Shown: positions 47,823 to 60,080 of the stretch, in pieces
How the letters are laid out: each line of letters opens with the position of its first letter
Position numbering within the stretch: position 1 is the stretch's first letter
Assembly: GCA_947359465.1 (NCBI GenBank)
Contig: OX375879.1
Location: forward strand, 122,350,377 to 122,414,376
Length of the DNA stretch: 64,000 bases
DNA from: Metellina segmentata
Taxonomy: Eukaryota > Arthropoda > Arachnida > Araneae > Tetragnathidae
Direction: 5' to 3'
The notes under the pieces: model-generated
What the model saw: the letters and a program-made list of their open reading frames with translations, nothing else
The model's database searches: none
What the model was told of the DNA's origin: nothing
Program-made: the position numbers and the translations under genes

Positions 47823-50540
47823 AGCTTAATAAGAAAGCTTTTTCAAACTTCACCTCGTTTCATACCACTAACAAGGTAGTTGTATTGTTTAATAGTGCAC
47901 AGATGTAAGAAATTTAACAACTGAAGTAATCAGCTCAGAATAAAGTAGTATCTATAGAAGTACACTAATCCCAATTATGAAGTAATTATTTGTATAATAA
48001 AGTTATAATGGCTAATCGCAGGGCTGATTACGAACGATTTCTGGTGCCCGAGGAGGCGTTGTTCAGAATCGACGCAATGGTTGGATGGTTTACATAGAAC
48101 AATCCAATTTTTAATTCATTGCATATCCCTCTTTGATAACAAACACTGCTTAAACTACTGTCCCAGGTTCACGCTTCGTTACAGCACTTCCTCACTTCAA
48201 AACTACGGGCCTACCCTCACACTGGACTGCTATAGTCAACAACCAACGGTTATAATCCTCCACAGCACGATCACGCATACGAAACTATACCTGTGACCTT
48301 ATTACAGTTGTCCTGGTATCACACAATCAGTCAGCTAGCGATAGAATCTACCCAAATGCAAAACTATTCCACTAAATGCTAGGGGAGTACCGTTGCAATT
48401 TAACCACCAAACAAAATTACTATAAAGTAGTATACAAACAGCAGTGTAACGAATCCCATCCATGGGAAACAATAAATTTTAGTAGGCTAAAATTGGGCAT
48501 TGTATTTACACTTCTTGTTACTAAACCACATTTTAAAAGAAACCCAAACCCCTGATTTGTTTTAATACTTAATATTAACCTTTCCCTGTAGATTTATCGC
48601 TTTCATTATTATAATAGAAATAAAGAAATAAATTTCTAAAATATATTAAATATTAGAGTATTTATTTTTTTTGTTTTGCTGTTTACCCCTGTTCTAAATT
48701 TCAATAGCAATTGAAAGTGAAGGCAATTTATGCATTTAGGGCAATTTTAATTTATAAGGCATTAATGTTATAAAATTTGTTTTAATGATTAAATTAATGT
48801 TAGAATTGTAACTTTTTAAACGAAGACCTATATATCTACCGGTAGACTTGAATGAAGGAAGTGTTTCTCTGTGTGTTCTCTATGTATTTATGCAGTGTAC
48901 TGACGAGTCTATGGCACTTGCAATAATGAAATCGTCCTAATTTTATGCGATTTTTATGTCCAGCCAGTTAATGTAGAACATTTTTAATTAATTTATTAGT
49001 TCCCTCCTCATAAACATTTTTAAAATTTTTATTATTTTTTATTTATTTTTATTCCGCCTGTAATTTATTTTTTTAAATACCATTCCCTTTAATAAACGGT
49101 AATTTAGATGGTTTTCGCAGATTATATATTTTTTATATTTTTCATATAATTATATTTTATAATTAATCAAACATTAAAACCAAGAAATATGCAATAGAAT
49201 ACTTGATTATTTTACTTCTAATTGAATTCAAATTATGGAATTTTAACTATCAAATAAATAATTGGCAAACTTTTTTTTTCTCTTTAAGTCCGTTTCATTA
49301 AATAACTTTTATCTACATTATTTGTTTGTTAAACAAAAAGGATTTCATCGTAGTATGTGTATTCTAAATCTCTTGTAACATCCCAATTTATTCGTATTGT
49401 AGTGTTCGTGGTGTGCAGACTCAAGTTTGAAACATAACAATTTTTTTGAGACGAAAAAAAAAACACAAGAACAACAGAAAAGTAAAAATTAATAAAATTA
49501 AAATTAATAAACCAAATATTTTCGCGCTTTCTGTGCGTTTTGCATAGCACAAAACTTTCTCTGCGAGAGAGATCATGTATCGTCTGCTCTTAGCAAGGAG
49601 CCAAGATTTTCAATGCGTACTATAGTATTTATAACATTTAAATTTATAGGAAAATGTTTTCTTTTGCCAAATATAATATAGTTTTCAAATATTTTTATAA
49701 ATTCTTATGCGAAAAATAATTTAATCTGTATTGCTATTACTTTTACAAAAATAATTTTTTATAAAACCAACAAACCGTTTGCAGCCATAAGTGACACACT
49801 AAATCAACCAACTTCATTACCAAATGCATAACAATTCCGAAAATCATAGTGGCAAAAAACCAAACGAACCAAATACAGTGGCACAAAAAAGCGCCCTCTG
49901 TTGAGCGTAGCCACAAATTAGCCAAATATGAGATGTACTCTCAGACAGTAAGTTGTCTTGTTCACACGTAAATTAAATATATATTTGCAACTAACCATAT
50001 TTAGTTTTTCGGATGTTATAGTATTGAGCCCCACTCCCAGTGAAATGATATATAGACTCTCATAGTAAGATCGTTATTTAGGAAGTGATATAAAAATTTC
50101 TGTAAATATAGAGTCGTTTTAGAGTGTGTTCTCAAGAGACTAGATTTAGAGTATATTACCAACAGAAAAGCTATTTTGAAGTGTGTTACGGTTTTAGTTA
50201 TTAGGTTTAGCTTACTTTTTCCATGCATACACATCTAGTGACTAATTTTGGAGTAATACCTAGAGACTTTAATGTACTTCCTTCCAGATACTTTTGGAGT
50301 GTGATTCATTATCTGTTTGTCAACTGATTAATACGAGTATTCTTACCCACTATAGAAATCAGGACTCACGCAAATTCCCGGTCATTAGATGTTGCATCGT
50401 CAAACGATGATATAAAATCGGCCAAACAATCTTTAACCGAACAGTCACGTGACTACTAGTCGACATCTGCGTCACACTTTCTGAAGCTCCCCTCAATAGA
50501 CGTACTCCGTCTACGTATATTTCACGTCTATGCATAGAAC
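47823..50540. other. Unassigned AT-rich DNA
   Basis: Contains at 48830-49015 a single arm related to the 40.3 kb fold-back element ('tgacgagtctatggcacttgcaataatg'). Minus-strand frames at 49329-50234 show no motif. Confidence 0.35.
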
Positions 50541-50554
50541 ATTCCCTGTTAATT

Positions 50555-50720
50555 TTGCTGAGTTCCCCAGCACTTGAGCTGAAAACCCACTCCAAGTTCC
50601 CTCACCCCGCCTACTTGAGGACATTTGAAACCACGGCAGATTTAACGTGTTCCAATCCATATGTGCAACCCTCCGGTTGCTTTTTCGCAACTCTACCAAT
50701 CGGGCTACCGCAGCCGCACG
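50555..50720 (-). mobile_element. tRNA-headed SINE, head and proximal body
   Basis: The minus strand gives GGCTGCGGTAGCCCGATTGG, then 'tagagttgcg' and 'aaccggagggttgcacata', a tRNA-like head with decayed box B, followed by 'aaatctgccgtggtttcaaatg'. The distal body is lost beyond about 50555. Confidence 0.6.
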
Positions 50721-50763
50721 CTCATTCTAGGCTTAAAGTGTGATTGGAATATCGATTCAATAT

Positions 50764-51333
50764 GCTCAAAGAAGACGAGTCGGTTTGGAGTTATAGAATA
50801 TTTTTATTACTTCTCCAATAAATATGTGATGTTCTGTTGTCTAGGAGCAATTCCAAATGAACCAGCTGGAGCTGTACGTGTAGACATCCGGCCTTCTAAA
50901 CTCTACGAATGCTCCCCTCGTGTCCGCAGAAATTTTGACATATTTATAGAAAGGAGGGTGGGCGAACACGAGGAGGGCACCCGCAGAGCTCTTCTGTTCC
51001 AGGACGACTATCGTTGCTCAACAGGTCTTGTAGTTCAGTTGTTGGCATGCTCAAAGACGACGAGTCTGTTTGGTGTTATAGAATATTTTTATTACTTCTC
51101 CAATAAATATTTGATGTTCTGTTGTCTAGGAGCAATTCCAAATGGACCAGCTTGAGCAGTACGTGTAGACATCCGGCCTTCCAAACTCTACGAATGCTCC
51201 CCTCGTGTCCGCAGGAATTTTGACGTATTTACAGAAAGGAGGGTGGGCGAACACGAGGAGGGCACCCGCAGAGCTCTTCTGGTCCAGGATGTCTAACGTT
51301 GCTCAACAGGTGTTGTAGTTCAGTTGTTGGCTT
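50764..51333 (+). repeat. In-frame tandem duplication of 285 bp
   Basis: Two copies start at 50764 and 51049 ('gctcaaaga'). They differ by about a dozen scattered changes. 285 is 95 codons, and one frame stays open through the first copy into the second: FGVIEYFYYFSNKY and VDIRPSKLYECSPRVRRNFD recur. Copy 2 has two stops (after NGPA, and near VQDV). I do not recognise the peptide, so coding is not established. Confidence 0.75.
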
Positions 51334-52339
51334 CCCTAAAAGAAAGGAAACGAACATAAGTTACATCAACGAGGAAAAACAGTTTGTATATAACTTAGTA
51401 TATTCCTTGATTCTTAAAAGTAATTAAAAGTTCTTCAACAATACCAAAATTCCGCTTAGTCTTAGTAGTAGAATTCTTAAATTTTATCTAACTTTATACC
51501 TTACAAAGTTTTTCTGGAATCTAAAACTTTTTGTTTCATCCATTTTTTGTCTTTTTTTTTTAATTTTAATATTACATGTTACTCATTCATACTAAAATTT
51601 CATTTTTTAAACTTGTTTACATTACACTGGTAAATATTTTTATCTTTCATTTAATTTACTCGATTTCATTTTTCTTTCTGTAAAATGAAAGCTTGCCGTT
51701 AACAAAACAAGGTTCTTTAAAGTTTGGAAGAAGTTCTTTAATGTTGGTGGGTTGCTTTTGAGTAATGATATTGTCGAAAGACCAATATTGGGCTAAGCTC
51801 CGCTCAACAAACAAACGAAAGTCGCCAAATTATGGACATAAACATACAGCATTACTGACATCCGATAATACACCAATGGAGGAATTGAACCCGAGAGGAA
51901 GTACTTAAACATTCCGTAATGTAACAGTATTTACATAATTTATAAAATTATTAAATGTAATGAATGAAATGTAATATTTTACTAATTGTAACAGTGGAAA
52001 CTCTGTCCTTATTCAGCCTTCTTTAAAGTTTGCTAGCGACTAGATATCTCAAATATCAATGTCAGGTCAGTGTTAGGAGCGACTCGAAACTTCGTGACAA
52101 TCGCCAGGAGAAATTTAAATATTTAGATGCCCCTACGAAGCTTTGCAAAAATATTCGATCAATGACGCTAACTAAACTGAAGTATTTTTGTAATATATTG
52201 TACAACTTTTTAAAGAGATTGTTCTGTAAGGATAGAGCGATCTTGGTAGGTATGATTTCCAAGAAGACTATAACAGAGTTGTCCCAACTATGACAAAAAT
52301 TAACTAAGAGTTCAAATCTTAAGTAATAATGTCAAATAG
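51334..52339. other. No feature recognised
   Basis: AT-rich DNA. Confidence 0.35.
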
Positions 52340-52429
52340 CCCTACTTTTATGCGAATTTTGTGTCTAGCCCGTTAATATAGAACAATTTAAATTGATTTA
52401 TTAGTTCCCTCCCCCCTCTGTACTTCTTT

Positions 52430-52881
52430 TCGAGAATCTGACGTAATAGCTCCTCGATTGAAGAAAGCAAAGAATCGTGCGTGTTTTGACCTTTAGAACT
52501 GTGGCAAGTTATGACGTCCCTCGCGGAGTTGACGTCACATTGAAGAAATGGACAGATTCTGCGTTTTTCGTCCCAATGCCTTTGGAATCATGCCAAGTTA
52601 AGGCGAAAAACAGCTTTTGTGTTTTTTACTTCTTTACGGATTTCCGACTCTAGCGTGTTTTGATTTACGTTGTTGATTAGTATTACTTTCTTGCAAGCGA
52701 TTTCAAATTTGTCCAGGCAAAGACTGTTTCAGGTTTTCTATCTTCGCGATCGTGAAGGACAGAGGAAAAATTTCAACGGATTTGAAATCTGCGGAAAATT
52801 TTACACCAGATAGATATTTTTAATGTGATTTTCTTTATGTAAGGAATTTTTCAATTGTAACCAGCGTAATGTCGGGTGAAG
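52430..52881 (+). promoter_or_regulatory. Candidate promoter and first coding exon (ATG plus donor)
   Basis: Three CRE-like sites lie within 100 bp: TGACGTAA (52439), TGACGTCC (52512) and the full palindrome TGACGTCA (52530). Moderately GC-richer sequence runs to ATG TCG GGT GAA G (52869-52881), immediately followed by the consensus donor GTGAGT. That is the layout of a gene start with a very short coding first exon (MSGE...). No second exon was found on this strand, so this remains a candidate. Confidence 0.4.
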
Positions 52882-53245
52882 GTGAGTCGGATTCTTAAAT
52901 TTATTGTTTTTCTATTTTAATGTTTTCAATATCAAAAAGATTTAATGTGACCAGCCCGACTTATAAATTTTAATCTAAAATATTTTGTGATTTATTTATT
53001 AGCATTTATTTATTACTAATCACTTTGAGGCCCTCACGGCGTTGCTTGTGGTGTTGGCACAGGAACCAAACCAAATGGGAATACGCAGCAATCACCGGGA
53101 GTTAGCGAGCAGTGGTCACACCTGACCCCACGAAAAGAACTGTCACGGGCAAAGCCGTGCTGGCCACGTAGTGGCTAGTTTCTAACAAAGTTGGCGTTAC
53201 AATTCAGGGCTTTTACTTTCCGGCTTATTTTCAGATATTTCACAT

Positions 53246-53424
53246 TTACCCTATAGGGGAGCTCGATACGATACCTCGTCCATTTAAACGAGACCAATTT
53301 TGCTAATGACGATCCATCCTGCAAAATCGAGGTATTACCTAATTTTCGTAGGACGGGGAGATCAATAGTTGGTCTACTTTCTTCTAAGGACGACATATCT
53401 CCAGACAACCACCAGGAGGGTTAA
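53246..53424 (-). mobile_element. piggyBac-like MITE abutting the 286-residue gene
   Basis: The minus strand starts TTAACCCTCCTGGTGGTTG and runs to the decayed end 'ctatagggtaaa'. Interior 'gtcattagcaaaatt' matches the family. It lies about 70 bp downstream of the stop codon of the minus-strand gene and may be in its 3' UTR. Confidence 0.65.
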
Positions 53425-53493
53425 AAGAACGTTTCGTAGATTAAATATATTGTTACAGAAAGAGTCTGATAATCGGAAGAGACTTGATTCTCC

Positions 53494-54354
53494 TTACCGT
53501 TTGAATAGTTTGCCGATTTTCGTCTTGGTTAATTGTTTTTTGATTTTTCTTCCAATTCCTTTTTTCTTTACTACCGGTTCAAATGGTTCTTGAAATTCGT
53601 CTTCTGACAGATATGGCGGTGATGAGAGTCCAGAATGTCTGTATTTGTTTCCAGATATTTTATCTGATGCGTCATTCCAGTCTCGTATGTACTGAAGCAT
53701 TTCGGATTCAGACGATATCCAGCGGGGCGGAGGATAGGTAGGTGCAGGTTCGATGTTGTTTCGTGTTGCGCTATTGCAATGATAGTAATTTTCCAATTCA
53801 ATTTCCATTATGGAAATTTTTTTATTGATCAGTATTTCAAGACTCTCCATAGAAGTTGTAGACAAGGATGGGGCTAGAACTGTTGATTTATCTTGTCCTG
53901 GAGTAGATGTTGTTGAGTAAGGTGTTTGCTGTTTGCAATCCGTTTGCGTCACTGCATCATCGGTTGTTGTATCTTGTCCTGGAGTAGCTGTTGTTGAATA
54001 AGGTGTTTGCTGTTTGCAATCCGTTTGCGTCTCTGCATCATCGGTTGTTGTATCTTGTCTTGGAGTAGCTGTTGTTGAATAAGGTGTTTGCTGTTTGCAA
54101 TCCGTTTGCGTCTCTGCATCATAGGTTGTTGTACTGGTTTGGATGATCTTGTCTGCTGTAATTTTTACAGTGGGCCTTTGGTTTGTCTTTCGTTTTTGAT
54201 CTCCAGTGGTTTTTTGTTTTGCCAAATTTGTAAGAAAATATACTATTACAATTTGAGACAGGAGGCTTGAAATATTTGAATTGAAAAGGATATACCAGCC
54301 ATTGATCAAAACGGTTATTAAAATAAATGCTGGGATAATCTCCTTTGAAAACAT
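53494..54354 (-). CDS. Membrane-anchored protein with three TQT repeats (uncharacterised)
   Basis: A 286-residue frame, open throughout. Residues 7-24 and 30-45 are hydrophobic and could form a membrane hairpin or one signal-anchor plus a second helix. Residues 79-159 hold three 27-residue repeats, each beginning DAETQTDCKQQ (DAVTQTD in the third), encoded by 81-bp tandem units (53889-54131). Residues 165-190 could be a short amphipathic helix. The tail (263-286) is Lys-rich (KKKGIGRK ... KLFKR). A pyrimidine-rich tract and AG end at 54364, so the exon starts at 54363, nine bases before the ATG. I do not recognise the family. TQT cores match the dynein light chain LC8 binding consensus, which is inference only. 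Confidence 0.65.
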   Translation of the reverse strand: MFSKEIIPAFILITVLINGWYILFNSNISSLLSQIVIVYFLTNLAKQKTTGDQKRKTNQRPTVKITADKIIQTSTTTYDAETQTDCKQQTPYSTTATPRQDTTTDDAETQTDCKQQTPYSTTATPGQDTTTDDAVTQTDCKQQTPYSTTSTPGQDKSTVLAPSLSTTSMESLEILINKKISIMEIELENYYHCNSATRNNIEPAPTYPPPRWISSESEMLQYIRDWNDASDKISGNKYRHSGLSSPPYLSEDEFQEPFEPVVKKKGIGRKIKKQLTKTKIGKLFKR

Positions 54355-54363
54355 TTTGAAGAT

Positions 54364-54380
54364 CTAAAAGAAGAGAAATT
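54364..54380 (-). promoter_or_regulatory. Splice acceptor upstream of the TQT-repeat ORF
   Basis: Minus-strand sequence ttctcttcttttag directly precedes 'atcttcaaa' and the ATG. This is a good 3' splice site and implies a spliced 5' leader located at higher coordinates. Confidence 0.6.
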
Positions 54381-56690
54381 TATGTATAAATGCACATGAT
54401 AATTTTACTATACAACACACATAATTTATCGAATATAACACACCTTTGAACAAAATTTAAATTCAAACAATTCTCCGAAACAAGATATTATTTCATTTGA
54501 CAAATTGAACGTGGCGAAACAGTTCAACTAAAAATTTCACAATTAAGATACAATACAATCAAGAGTTTCATTGAAAGAAACTTTTTGTGTAAAAGTTAAG
54601 TAATGGTTCTGGAATTTATACCAAGGTTCAATCCTTGCTTTTAGTGGAAGTTGTATATTTAAAACATTTTAAAGAATCTTAATCACCTGTATAGCGGAGG
54701 AAGAAAATGCATCATTTACTTACCTCACTGTATGCTAGTTACGAAGATTAAAAATTTAAGACTTAATTTTTTTTTAAAGCTGATGTTTTAAGATTGTACT
54801 TACATAATGAGATCCAAAAGATAGCTTAGTAGAGTCTTGTAAATACTTTGATGTTGATGAATTCTATACAATTCGCAGTAGATATATTCCGCAAAAAATT
54901 ATACGTCTCATCTCGTTCAAAGTTCAGAAAGTTGTGACTGTTTCATCTTAAAAAATGTTCTGTTATCGTTAAACAATACGTTTTCAACAGTACATTTAGG
55001 TGCAACATTATTTTAACTAAACAAAGGATTTCTTTTTTACATTGTTATTCTTTTAATTAAATTATAAGAATAACAATATAAAATTACAAAAATGAATAAT
55101 GTACTTCGAAATTTGAAAGTTTTTGTTATGAATTTTTACAAAAATTATTCTAAATATATGCCACAAAATCGTGAAATAAATTAAAAAACGTAGAAAAAAG
55201 TACAATTGTATTTCACACCAGTGCTTATGTTAATAACCGAAGTAAATTTTATAAAATTTAGTCCTTAAAATAAAAAAATAACGATATTTGGGATAAAATG
55301 AATTCTATTGATAAATAGAAAATATTTAAATCAGGTGCATATTTCAGTATATAAAAAAAATAGTTTTTGTAAAAAGTTACATAATACATCCTTTCAGTGT
55401 TTAGAACTCCTAAACAAATCTGTGATGAGATGACCATTACATATTTGCCTTGCGTTATTTAAAAAATATTGGAATATCAGAGCAGCTCCTATCTTATCTG
55501 TTTTAAAAATTGATCTTTTATTACTACCGAAAGTTATTTCTGTCTAATGATTGTGGTTTATTTTATGTAGAAAAAATTGATAGAGTAAATATTTTTTAGT
55601 AGATATTTATTCAAATAGATCAATCCATTATGATTTCAAAGTTGTCTCAAGTTTTTATCATTTTTTTGGCACTTGGGTATTTATTTACATAAACTGTTAG
55701 TTTCATCACTCATTTATGTACACAATATAGAAAACACTTCATACATCGAGGAGTCACCATTTTCCCCGTTCAGTTTTACCTTTGAACCAAAGGTCGAACT
55801 TAGAGTTAAGAATGGTATCACAAAACATGATTGGAAATTATAAGAAATTGTCATATACTGTATATAACTCTTCGGAAAAATAACAATATTATTCCTTCTT
55901 TGGTATTCGTTACAATGCATTTTAATGCAAGAGATGACAAACGTATTCAAACACACACACACCTTACCTTTCAACAAAAAGCATTTTTTAAACTTATGAA
56001 TACTGGAATGTGTGTGAAGTAGACAAAAAACGAGTCTTTACATAGCAAATACTGATTTGTACTACGTAACCTCCACAACCTGCTTTCACAATTGTCGTCA
56101 TTATCACGGGATTTTGCTTCGTTCGGGGCCGAAAGCGATGCATGTCGTAACGCGTTGGTGGAGGGAAAACTTGCACTGCCTTCACCATTCACATGCTTTT
56201 GCGTATGGCACTCTTTTCCTAACAAGCTTTATCTTTTTCAAAAAATCGACTGATCCAAGGTCAACTGCCTTCTCGTCGGAGCCGCTCTATACCCACCAGG
56301 GTGCCAACACAAAACCAATCCTTTCGCTCAATTGCATTTTCATTTTCTGCTTCGTATTAAAGCGGATGGTCAGGAGAGACGATTTCATCTATGGGTTGTT
56401 GCTGAAAAACTTCATTGGCACAACAAACCACTTCGCAGTTCCAGAAAGCTCCTAAAAGAATTGATATAATTAAATCGAAAAAATTTTAATCGATATTTTA
56501 CACAAATATAACAATTTTAAGTCAAAATTTGCAGTTAAATCGCCTTTAACCCTCGCATTACTTTAAAAATTACCAGTAGTTGCTATGAACCACTTTGAAA
56601 TTCCATAAAGCTGTTGTAAGGATCGATGCATGATAATATTATAACAATTTCAGTCGATGCTGTACACAATTATATCATCTTTCAGTCATC
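54381..56690. other. Presumed 5' intron/flank of the TQT gene; otherwise unassigned
   Basis: Mostly AT-rich. A somewhat GC-richer stretch at 56050-56300 carries an open frame (56057-56455) without recognisable motifs. Confidence 0.35.
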
Positions 56691-56699
56691 ATACACAAT

Positions 56700-57598
56700 C
56701 AATAGTAGGATAATTCCAAATTTCAGAAAGGTAAATTTTCATAGGATAAAAGAAGAGTCAAAGGAGACATTCAAAGGGGGATTATTAGCACCACATCATT
56801 CTGAACAATGGGAGGAATTCAAGAATAAGTTAAGCGGGGTGATAAAAAAACATGTAACGTTCAGGAAAAAAGGAAAATCTAGAAACTTGCGCCCTATGTG
56901 GTTTTTAGGGGAAACACACAAAGCTTTAAAATTAAAACAAAGAACATTCAGGGTATATAAAAGCACTGGCAACGACAGGGATAAGGAAGCATATCTGAAA
57001 GCCAGAGAGGAGTTTAAAACTATTAGTCGGAAGCAAAAGGTGTCCTTGGAGGAAAAACTAGCAAGGGAAATAAATATAAACCCAAAAGAATTTTTTGCAT
57101 ATGCAAGTGGTAAAAATAAATTTAGTACTACACTGGGCCCGTTGGAGGGGAGGGAAGGTGAATTAATTCAAGACGAGGTGAGATTGGAAAACCTGCTAAA
57201 TGACTTTTTTCTGGGGGGTTTTCAATGGTAACTATAAATTAAAAAAGGACCCAAGGATGGAGCCTTTGCAGGGGGTACAATTAAAGAATGCAAATTTAAC
57301 AGGGAAGAAATAGTACATCAGTTGAAAAGAATTAAGCCATCTAAAGCACCAGGGCCAGACGATATATATCCGAGAATACTAGCGGAATGCGCTGAAGAAT
57401 TGGGGGACGTAATTCACATGATATTTAATTCAACATATAGCACGGGTTGGGTACCAATGGATTGGAAGTTGGCCAACATAACTCCAATTTTTAAAAAGGA
57501 TTACAAAGTGATCCGGGCAACTATAGACCAGTAAGTCTAACATCAGTAATTTGCAGAATATTTGAATCTCTGTTAAAAAAAAAAGCATGTAATGTTAT
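56700..57598 (+). pseudogene. CR1-like reverse transcriptase, front part
   Basis: Linker FKNKLSGVIKKHV, then PMWFLGETHKALKLKQRTFR and FFAYASGKNKFSTTLGPLEG. A frame change near 57230 follows, then the start of the palm: KRIKPSKAPGPDDIYPRILA, WVPMDWKLANITPIFKK and, in a further frame, VSLTSVICRIFESLL. These are the usual CR1/jockey RT blocks 0-2. It is cut at the LINE insertion, with ATGTTAT (57592-57598) duplicated at 60121-60127. Confidence 0.8.
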
Positions 57599-57619
57599 TT
57601 ATCAAAAAAGACTAGTAGA

Positions 57620-58810
57620 TTGAGCTTTTCCTGTGAGGACAGACTTATAAAAAGAAGAGCGAAAAATATAATTCATGGATGCCACAACACTGATCTTGGA
57701 GTACCTCAATTAACAAAAAGCTTCTCCTCTCAGGAATTGATTTTCGCTTTGGCGTTCATGGATTTGACCAAGTCACCTGGTCCGGATAATGTGCATGGTC
57801 AAATGGTTGAGAATCTTGGCCCTCGTGGAAAACAACGACTTTTAGACATAATTAATCAATCCTGGACTAAGGGTAACATCTCCTTGGAATGGAAAAGGGC
57901 AATTGTCATCCCCATCAGAAAACAAGGTAAAGAAGCTTGTTCCATCGAAGGATACAGACCTATTTCTCTTACTAGCATTTCTTGTAAAATAATGGAGAAA
58001 ATGTTTCTAACAAGACTACAATTCTATCTGGATCTTCACGGTCTGTTGGCATCTGAACAATACGGATTCAGAAAAGGACATTGTACCACCGACCAAGTCC
58101 TTTATTTTTCTCAGAAGATCAGGGATGCACATAACTTCAAACCAACTCACCATACTGTGGCAACCCTGCTTGACTTATTTAAGGCATTCGACAAAGTTTG
58201 GAAAGATAGGCTTCTCATTAAACTACACGATGTTTTTAATATTAGAGGAAATATGCCCTTGTTTAGATAGCCGATTTTCTGAGTCACAGATCTATTCGAG
58301 TTATGTTCAATAAGTCCTTCTCTGACCCCTTCCGATTCAGCCAGGGGGTGCCTCAGGGATCAGTCCTCAGTCCCACACTTTTTTCCCTCTTTATTGTCGG
58401 TTTGGAAAAAAAGCATACCCGAAGATGTGGACATCGGTATCTTTGCCGCCGATATTGTTTTATGGAGTTCGGGAACTGAGGTACCCGTTATTGAAGGGAT
58501 ACTTAATGACACTTTGGTGACTCTTGAGAGGTATGCATTTACTCACAAATTATCTTTTAACCCGGGGAAATCGATAGTGTTCTTTTTTACCACCAATAGG
58601 CATCTATACAACTACAAACCAAAACTGCTTTTAAATGGACAACCACTAACATATGAAGAACATCCTAAGTATTTAGGGTTTATTCTTGATCCAGAGTTTA
58701 CCTGCAATCGGCATATTGATTATCTTGTGGCCAAAGACCGAAAACGTCTCATTATTCTTAAATATATAGCGGGAAGAGATTGGGGGGGGGGGCAGATGCC
58801 GATACTCTGA
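57620..58810 (+). pseudogene. I-like LINE reverse transcriptase
   Basis: Blocks in order: LTKSPGPDNVHGQMVENLG, WKRAIVIPIRKQGKEA, YRPISLTSISCKIMEKM, LASEQYGFRKGHCTTDQVL and LLDLFKAFDKVW. A stop at 58268 and a frame change then precede SQGVPQGSVLSPTLFSLF. The catalytic box reads FAADIVLW (58444-58467): the first Asp of FADD is Ala, so the enzyme should be dead. Thumb sequence (HPKYLGFILDPEF) follows. Frames change again at a ten-base G run (about 58782). Confidence 0.88.
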
Positions 58811-60080
58811 GAACTACTTATATCACGCTTATCAGGCCTGTTCTGGAATACGGATTCCCAATCTACTTCTGTGCCTCCGAAAGAAATTTTCTCAAACTGG
58901 AGCGCGTTCAGCTTTCTGCTGCTCGTATTATATTGGGGCTAAGAAATAGCTGTCCTTCTGATATTGCCCTGTACGAGTCTGATCTGCAACCTCTACATAT
59001 AAGAAGAAAGGCAAATCTAGTCAAATATTATAATAAAATCTACAGCTATGCATCGCAAAATCGTACTTCCATGTTTCTACATGGCTGGCAAAACAACCAA
59101 AGACTCAAAAAGTACAGTCCTTTTAGTCTGGCGGAGACACAAGGCATAATTTCTCACGAGGTCGAAACTCTTTCTTTAAGAAGCTGTATTGAACCCTCAG
59201 AGGGCCTACCGAGAGTTTCCTTCCACTTTGACCTTAACCCCTCTGCAAATAAGAACACTCATCTTGATGTCTATCTTCGACAGATGGCCCTAGAAATAAT
59301 TGACTGTATTCCTGAAGATGCTTATACAACTCTTCACAGACGGCAGCCGAACAGACAATCTTGCAGGAAGTGGAATTTATATTAAAACTCCTACTCAGGA
59401 TTTTACTCTCCAGCAGCGAAATCCTGATACTTGCTCAGTGTTTAGAAGTGAACTACTGGCAATTAATGAGGGGCTTGCTGCTGTTTCAACCTATGATAGT
59501 GATTTTAGTGAACTGTGGATCTTGTCAGACAGTCGTAGCTCGCTACAACATCTGAATGAGTGGATTTCAGTAAGCGATATTACTAGCATTGCTATACTTC
59601 TAAAATTGAAATCACTTTCTCAATATCACGACGTACACCTTCAGTGGATTCCATCGCATGTGGACATACATGGCAATGAAATCGCAGATGGATTAGCAAA
59701 AGAGGGTTCAAAGAGTGTCTCGATCACTTCTACTCCTCTAACATATCAAGAACTCTACTCCAATGTAAAACAAAAACTCAATACTTCATGGCGAACTCCA
59801 CCCACGCATCACTGGTACTGTAGGAAAATTCCTGGTACTCTACTAAACATCAAATGTGACAGAAGTACGCAAACCACCTTGGCCAGACTTGCAAGTGGAC
59901 ATATAAAGTGCCTTCGTGGACGGTTCAAAAACCTACCAGACCTGCAGGAAATGTTATGCTGATCAGGCGTCGCCTGAGCATGTCCTCCAGTGTCTTGGAC
60001 TTACAAAGCAGGACATTACTTCTGACCCTTTGACTGTAAGGGACTTTTTATATGTCAACAACCTACTGGAGCTCGTCTGA
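58780..60080 (+). pseudogene. I-like LINE thumb, RNase H and C-terminal Cys region
   Basis: TTYITLIRPVLEYGFPIYF leads through SAARIILGLRNS to a stop at 59383. An overlapping frame (59300-59962) carries RNase H: LFTDGSRTDNLAGSGIYI, FRSELLAINEGLAA, ILSDSRSSLQHL and WIPSHVDIHGNEIADGLAK, with D, E, D and D/H motifs present. Then HIKCLRGRF and, after a shift, TCRKCYADQASPEHVLQCLG, a CCHC-like element found at the end of I-group proteins. RNase H looks intact although the RT does not. Confidence 0.88.

Noticed and set aside
56057..56455. 132-residue plus-strand open frame
   Set aside because: Composition is plausible but there is no motif. Two minus-strand frames cover the same stretch, so coding cannot be decided.
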